Shown here: positions 59,901 through 64,000 of the stretch, in pieces
Numbering within the stretch: position 1 is the first letter of the stretch
Layout: every line of letters begins with the position of its first letter
Source: Bacteroidota bacterium
Lineage (GTDB): Bacteria > Bacteroidota > Bacteroidia > Bacteroidales > Dysgonomonadaceae
NCBI GenBank assembly: GCA_023399295.1
Contig: JAEWQF010000032.1
Span: 3,361-67,360 of the forward strand
Direction: 5' to 3'
DNA length: 64,000 nucleotides
Program-made: the position numbers and the translations under genes
Notes under the pieces: model-generated
Seen by the model: only the letters and a program-made list of their open reading frames with translations
What the model was told of the DNA's origin: nothing
Databases searched by the model: none

Positions 59901-59991
59901 TCCCATCTGCATCAAGATCAATGGCAAAAAAAGGATCGGGGTGGTGATGAAGCCACAGGAAGGTGGGGAACCCTGTGTTAAGGAGGGTTAA
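56980..59991 (+). CDS. Receiver-like and PEP/pyruvate-binding domain protein
   Basis: A 1003-aa soluble protein. Residues 33-165 look like a degenerate receiver domain: the fold pattern is there but the phospho-acceptor position reads VICMPNMD, with no Asp at the end of the third strand. Residues 178-315 form a second receiver-like domain with acidic pair E185/D186 (LLVEDS) and a candidate acceptor D255 (VICDMSF). From about 435 it resembles the ATP-binding domain of PEP synthase/PPDK: glycine loop GEGSLGGKGRG near 439-449, then IAIRSSSLLEDS at 534-545 and LQIRPIV at about 805. The swivelling phosphohistidine domain and the PEP-binding barrel are absent; instead there is a C-terminal part with GPGRWGSSDPWLGIPV. 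It is therefore not a working PEP synthase. The substrate and partner are unknown. Such proteins are often listed in Bacteroidota as PEP/pyruvate-binding domain proteins. Confidence 0.85.
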   Translation: MKLKTPKSIIKAHDISQLRFRDTPFVKLMNKRIYNILMVASRYDMFMLEDDGRVDEQIFNEYVSLNLRYPPRFTQVSNSREALSELKQNHYELVICMPNMDNSDAFELAVQIKEHYPGMQVVLLTPFSKAVTRSLSREDLSGIDYVFSWLGDTDLLLAIIKVVEDRMNVDHDVKTVGVQTILLVEDSVRFYSTALPLLYKFVLSESREFSKEALNDHLRMLRMRGRPKILLARNYEEAVSYYKKYGDNMLGVICDMSFHVKGEKERLAGKRLGEWIRTRDVYIPIIYTSSESENRKQIGGISDVFIDKNSKTFPQDLRRSIKENLGFGDFIITDPHTKEEIFRIRNLKELQMNVRNIPDDALYFHLSHNHFSRFFYSRAMFPVAEMLKKIDVSEYASMHDARELIHATIVQYRRMKNTGVVAVFEKERFDQYSNFARIGEGSLGGKGRGLAFIGYMVKTHLELNNNTSFPVTTPKTVVLCTDLFDEFMEANNLYPVALSERDDEDILKHFLAAKLPKRLVSDFLVFFDAIDSPIAIRSSSLLEDSQYQPFAGIYSTYMIPYVDDKYEMVRLLSNAIKAVYASVFYRDSKSYMAATHNLIDQEKMAIVLQEVVGSQYGSQFYPAISGVARSINYYPIGDERTEDGIVNMAFGLGKYVMDGNMGLRFSPLHAARILQLSSLDLALRDTQTQYYALDLNSVSKDFTIDDGFNLLKLRLKEAEKEGPLRYVASTYDPQDQIIRDGYYEGGRKIISFANILQHDLFPLNEILEKLLRAGQKEMGRPVEIEFAVDIRDNQFAAFYVLQIRPIVDSREVVHENLEKIDPRQTILYSRNALGNGITSDVHDLIYVKSAAFNATHNPLIAREIEQINRTFMDAGSNYVLVGPGRWGSSDPWLGIPVKWPHISQARVIVESGMENYRIEPSQGTHFFQNLTSFGVGYFTVNPFLENDGYFDEAYLNALPAVKETPYVRHVRFEHPICIKINGKKRIGVVMKPQEGGEPCVKEG

Positions 59992-60114
59992 AGAGAGGGT
60001 TGCGGTGCAACCTTTCCTGTCCGATTGCATCAAAAACAAATGATCAGTTTGCTTGTTTCAATAGAGAAGGCAGGCCTGTTGCCTGGGCTTTATGTACGCT
60101 AACCGTAGAACAAT

Positions 60115-63100
60115 ATGAGAACCATATCCCTGCTTATCATGCTCCTGCTCACTGTGTGCGGGATGTCAGCACAACAAATCAGAACGATGCACGAAAACGA
60201 ATATGCCCGTCGATGGGAGAAGGTGACTTCCCTGGAGAAAAAGTCACTGCCACAGTCGGCCGCCGAGGAGGTGAACGCGATACTTCACCTGGCGGTAGGC
60301 GAACAAAACAGTCCCCAGGTGATCAAGGCGTTGATTCACCTCGGGAAATACGACCTGGCGCGTGATGCCGAAAACGACACCCTCGTCTTCAACCGGCTGC
60401 AGGAGATGCTGGTGAAGAGCAGTGACGCGGTGGAGAAAGCGGTGTTGCACTCCATGCTGGGTGAGCTAACCATGGAATATTACCAGAAAAATCGGTGGCA
60501 GATACGTCAGCGCAGGGAGCTGCGCGGCTACATCCCGGACGATATGAAGGAGTGGACCCGCAACATCTTTTTCGACAAGGTGGTGGAACATATGGAGGCA
60601 TCACTGGCCGACCGGAAACAGCTCGAAGCGGCCACAGTCTCCACCTACTCCGCGGTGGTGGATGAGGGGGAGGACTCCCGCCGGTTATATCCCACGATGT
60701 ATGACTTTCTTGCATTAAGAGCCATAGAGCAGTACGGGCAGCTGGAGAGCGACGAGGATATGAGTCGCACGCTGGCGCGCAGGGAGCTTACACCTGCATC
60801 TCTCTTTGTACCTGCAGATGCGTACATCCATCTCCCCATCGATCCCAGGGAGGGAGAGTACAACCTGATGGTCCATGAAACCCGGCGCAAGCTGATGGCC
60901 TCCCTGATGGAGAGAGGAATTCACCAATCACTGCTCCTGGAGGAGTTGAATAAACTGGAATCGCTTTCAGGGTTGCTGCACGAGACATACCGCTCGCATG
61001 CCCTCCCATTGCTGGAAGCAATGCTCGATAAGTGGCAGGGTGACCCCTTCAGTGTGGAGATCGTCGATCGGATTGCAGCAGTGCGTCAGGAGGAGATTTA
61101 TCGTACACCCGAGGAGCGTGATTCCCTCCGCGATGAAAGAACGAAAGAACTCTATCTCTACCTGCAACAGGCCATTGAGGATTATCCCGACTATGAGAGA
61201 ATCGCCCTGTTGGAAAACAGGTTGAGAAACCTTACCACCCCTCAACTCTCTCTCTCCGGCAACAATACATTTCCCACGAATGGGGTGAAGAAGATAACGG
61301 TCACATTCCAAAATCTGCATTCACTCAACGCCAGGCTCTATCGCATCGACTCACCTGTCGATTTACAGATATACCAGTCAGGGGTGCGGCAAACCCTTCA
61401 AAACAGGAGATCCTTTGTAAAGGAGATCCCGGTAAACCTGCCGGACACCCCTCCCTATCAACAGGGTGCGACTGAAATGGAACTGACACTGACTGAGCCG
61501 GGAAGTTACATGCTGACGTTCGACTCACAGCCGGAGACGAACGACGGTGAACAACCTACCTACTTTTTTTCCCTGTCCAATCTGGCGGTCTTCAGCCGTA
61601 TGGCAGATGAAAATCTTCATCACTTCTTCGTGGTGGAACGGGTGACCGGCAAACCGGTGGCCAATGCAGAGATCGTACTCTATAAACAAACCGGCAACTG
61701 GCGCAACTCCCGCTTCACGGAAGCAGCGAGGATTGCCACCAACAGGGAAGGATTGGCTGTTTACCGGATCGGGGATAACGGAGACAACCTCTTCTATCAC
61801 GCCGTCAGGGGATCTGATAACGGGTCGCTGCTGACCCGGCTGAATAACTACCGCTATTTCACATCTGCAATCGATGAGGAACCAAGTGAACAGACCGACC
61901 TCTTTACCGACCGGTCGCTCTACCGACCGGGACAGACGGTTCATTACAAGGCGGTGTTGACCCACCGGGCTGATTCGAAAAGGTCACCTGCCGCTGGCAG
62001 CAAGACAATGGTTTCGCTTCACGATGCCAATGGAGAGAAGATTGCTTCACAGGAGGGTGTGACCAACGAATATGGCTCAATAGCCGGAGCGTTTGTGTTG
62101 CCGCAGGGAGTTCTTCCCGGACTCTTCTCCCTCCGCACCGAATCGGGTACCGTTTCTTTCCGGGTGGAGGAGTACAAGCGTCCCACCTTCGAGGTGACCT
62201 TCGATCCCGTGGAGGGAAGCTATCGCTTTGGTGAGGAGGTGACCATCAGGGGCAAAGCGGTTGCCTACTCGGGTGTCACGCTGCAGGATGCTTCCGTTGC
62301 CTACCGCATCACGCGGCAGCAGAGCTGGTGGCGCTTCTGGGGCGGGGCTCCGGAGCAGTTCACTGAAGGGATTGTGACCAGCGATGATCAGGGTGGCTTT
62401 GAAATCCGCTTCACCCCCGAAAAGAGTGACACGGAACAGGGCAGGCAATCAGCTTTTACTTTCGTCGTAGAGGCGACTGTCACCGACTTGAACGGTGAGA
62501 CACAAGTAGGCACTTACGCTCTCTCCGTGGGCGAAATCTCGATGATGTTACAGCTGGAGATGCCGGAGCGGTGGGAGAAAGAGGGTGATGACCCGATCCT
62601 CATCACGGCGAAAAACCTCAACGGCAGTGAGGTCAAGGCAACGGGAAGCTATCAGGTCTATGCGGTGGAAGAGAATGATTCTACCGGTAAACGGGTCGCC
62701 ACGGGAGACTTTGAGACCGGTCCGCAGCCCGAACTGAAAAAACGACTTGCCCGTCTTCGCTCCGGCAAGTACCGGGTGAAGTTATTCTCAAAAGATGACA
62801 GAGGCAATTCGGTCGAGGCGGAGAAAGAGCTGCTCCTTTTCTCCTTTGCCGACAAACGGCCTCCCCTGAAGACGAACGACTGGTTTGTGGTGCGCAGCAG
62901 CACCTTTGCACCCGGTAAGTCCGCCGAGATCCTCATGGGAGCGACCGGCAAGGTTCATCTGCTCTACGAGCTATGGAAAGAGGAGACGCTGCTGGAAAGG
63001 CAGTGGTTTATATTGGAAAACGAGAACCGACGTTTCAGCTTCCCCTATAAGGAGGAGTACGGTGAGGGTGTCACGCTGATGCTCACCCATGTGAAGGAGC

Positions 63101-64000
63101 AGCAGTTTACCACCCACCACACAGACCTGCTTCGCAAAGAGGAGAACAAGGAGCTGAAGGTGAAGCTGGATATCTTCCGCGACAAGATCCGTCCCGGGGC
63201 CGATGAGGAGTGGCGGGTCACGGTGACCGATGCTACCGGGAAGCCGGCAACCGCAGAGTTGCTCGCCTCGATGTATGACTTCTCGCTCGACCAGATCTAC
63301 CCTTCACACTCCTGGAACTTTCCTTCGGCATCCTTGCTGCGCTACCGCTCGGCTGCACGCTTCTCACGCGACAACTCGTTCAACAGGGTCAATGCCAGTG
63401 GTTACATCCCGGTTCCCTGGAAAGAGCTACCCGGGTTCCGTTTCGACCGGTTCAACTGGCAGGGCTTTTCATTTTACAGCAATCAAATCTTAATCCGGGG
63501 ATCAAGTTCGTTGGCTTTTGATGAGAGTGTGGTTGTTGCATATGGCACTACCCGAAAACAGATGGCGGTGTCTGAGAACGATATGGCAGCCGGCGCCGTG
63601 GAGGAGGTGATGACTGTGGGTGAGGGTACAGCACCCCCGCCACCGGCACCTGAGGTGGAATCAGTTCCGCAGGTGCGCCGCAATTTCAGCGAGACCGCCT
63701 TCTTCTACCCGCAGCTGCGTACCAACGGGAAAGGGGAGACACAGATCGCTTTCACCGTGCCGGAGAGCAACACCCGCTGGCGTTTCCGCCTGCTGGCACA
63801 TAACAGGGAGCTGCACAGCGGCAGCGCTGAAGCCTTCACTATTTCACAAAAAGAGCTGATGGTGACGCCCAATATGCCGCGCTTCCTCAGGGAGGGTGAT
63901 CAAGCCACCATCAGCAGCAAGATCTCCAACCTCTCCGACAGCCTGCTGAAGGGTGAGGTAAGGCTGCAGCTCTTCAATCCCCTTACCGAGGAATTGATCT
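60115..64000 (+). CDS. Alpha-2-macroglobulin family protein (3' end outside window)
   Basis: 1295 codons are visible from the ATG at 60115. A signal peptide (MRTISLLIMLLLTVCGMSA) without a lipobox gives a periplasmic or secreted protein. An N-terminal helical region (to about 385) is followed by MG-type beta domains, including the MG2-like FTDRSLYRPGQTVHYKAVL near 600 and further repeats to about 1050. The A2M domain begins near RRNFSETAFFYPQLRTNGKG (about 1183). The thioester region, if any, is beyond the window. Between them lies a short segment with DESVVVAYGTTRKQ (1136-1149), like the junction motif of SusC proteins. Family members act as protease traps in defence of the envelope. Start chosen for its signal peptide. 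Confidence 0.9.
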   Translation, partial: MRTISLLIMLLLTVCGMSAQQIRTMHENEYARRWEKVTSLEKKSLPQSAAEEVNAILHLAVGEQNSPQVIKALIHLGKYDLARDAENDTLVFNRLQEMLVKSSDAVEKAVLHSMLGELTMEYYQKNRWQIRQRRELRGYIPDDMKEWTRNIFFDKVVEHMEASLADRKQLEAATVSTYSAVVDEGEDSRRLYPTMYDFLALRAIEQYGQLESDEDMSRTLARRELTPASLFVPADAYIHLPIDPREGEYNLMVHETRRKLMASLMERGIHQSLLLEELNKLESLSGLLHETYRSHALPLLEAMLDKWQGDPFSVEIVDRIAAVRQEEIYRTPEERDSLRDERTKELYLYLQQAIEDYPDYERIALLENRLRNLTTPQLSLSGNNTFPTNGVKKITVTFQNLHSLNARLYRIDSPVDLQIYQSGVRQTLQNRRSFVKEIPVNLPDTPPYQQGATEMELTLTEPGSYMLTFDSQPETNDGEQPTYFFSLSNLAVFSRMADENLHHFFVVERVTGKPVANAEIVLYKQTGNWRNSRFTEAARIATNREGLAVYRIGDNGDNLFYHAVRGSDNGSLLTRLNNYRYFTSAIDEEPSEQTDLFTDRSLYRPGQTVHYKAVLTHRADSKRSPAAGSKTMVSLHDANGEKIASQEGVTNEYGSIAGAFVLPQGVLPGLFSLRTESGTVSFRVEEYKRPTFEVTFDPVEGSYRFGEEVTIRGKAVAYSGVTLQDASVAYRITRQQSWWRFWGGAPEQFTEGIVTSDDQGGFEIRFTPEKSDTEQGRQSAFTFVVEATVTDLNGETQVGTYALSVGEISMMLQLEMPERWEKEGDDPILITAKNLNGSEVKATGSYQVYAVEENDSTGKRVATGDFETGPQPELKKRLARLRSGKYRVKLFSKDDRGNSVEAEKELLLFSFADKRPPLKTNDWFVVRSSTFAPGKSAEILMGATGKVHLLYELWKEETLLERQWFILENENRRFSFPYKEEYGEGVTLMLTHVKEQQFTTHHTDLLRKEENKELKVKLDIFRDKIRPGADEEWRVTVTDATGKPATAELLASMYDFSLDQIYPSHSWNFPSASLLRYRSAARFSRDNSFNRVNASGYIPVPWKELPGFRFDRFNWQGFSFYSNQILIRGSSSLAFDESVVVAYGTTRKQMAVSENDMAAGAVEEVMTVGEGTAPPPPAPEVESVPQVRRNFSETAFFYPQLRTNGKGETQIAFTVPESNTRWRFRLLAHNRELHSGSAEAFTISQKELMVTPNMPRFLREGDQATISSKISNLSDSLLKGEVRLQLFNPLTEELI

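Noticed and set aside
56980..59991. Annotation as PEP synthase
   Set aside because: The swivelling His domain and the PEP-binding barrel are missing, so the catalytic cycle cannot run.
1..64000. tRNA, rRNA, CRISPR arrays, prophage or transposon genes
   Set aside because: Looked for on both strands; no cloverleaf-like stretch, spacer-repeat pattern or transposase motif was recognised by eye.

Overview
The window reads as a chromosomal segment of a Bacteroidota bacterium, order Bacteroidales; a Dysgonomonadaceae/Porphyromonadaceae-type genome is my best guess but is not proven by the sequence. The grounds are a SusC/SusD/SusE-type glycan uptake locus, a glycine-lipid acyltransferase pair, an FtsI with a C-terminal PASTA domain, many -7 promoter boxes of the Bacteroidota form TAnnTTTG in place of sigma70 boxes, and weak Shine-Dalgarno signals. 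No tRNA, rRNA, CRISPR array, insertion sequence or phage gene was seen. All genes look intact except the two cut by the window ends.

Layout. 1-8575: a TonB-dependent receptor (cut at the left edge), rsmD, a DUF3822 gene and a membrane-anchored hypothetical on the minus strand; then on the plus strand a RecD-like helicase, a hypothetical, rsmI, a coiled-coil lipoprotein and yjjG. 8641-9912: arginine deiminase, minus strand. 10132-27696: an alpha-glucan utilisation region. A LacI-family regulator, an SLC45-type MFS sugar transporter and a GH13 lipoprotein lie on the plus strand. Facing them, beyond a convergent flavodoxin, is the minus-strand series susC-susD-susE-susF / GH53 / susA (GH13) / GH13 lipoprotein. 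28031-29913: glycine-lipid acyltransferase pair, minus strand. 30187-46565: the division and cell-wall (dcw) cluster mraZ-rsmH-ftsL-ftsI-murE-mraY-murD-ftsW-murG-murC-ftsQ-ftsA-ftsZ followed by a yqeY-like gene. 46579-56832: minus-strand housekeeping genes (hypothetical, trxB, lolA-like, ftsK, a small membrane protein, tpx, uvrA, a lytic transglycosylase). 56980-64000: a large protein with receiver-like domains and a PEP-synthase-type nucleotide-binding domain, and an alpha-2-macroglobulin-family protein cut at the right edge.

How the parts work together. In the glycan region the SusC/D complex with SusE/F-like lipoproteins should bind and import glucan oligosaccharides, surface or periplasmic GH13 enzymes shorten them, and the MFS protein carries products across the inner membrane. 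The strongest new observation is regulatory. Two nearly identical LacI-type palindromes (11148-11161 and 27873-27886) each lie exactly 54 bp upstream of a TAnnTTTG box, one serving the MFS/GH13 operon and the other susC. This points to one LacI-family protein acting from a fixed upstream position, probably as an activator, in place of a SusR-type regulator. Other points worth a look are a terminator just before the GH53 start, a CAGACAA element abutting four start codons of the locus, the unusual receiver/PEP-synthase-like protein, and a SusC-like motif inside the alpha-2-macroglobulin protein.
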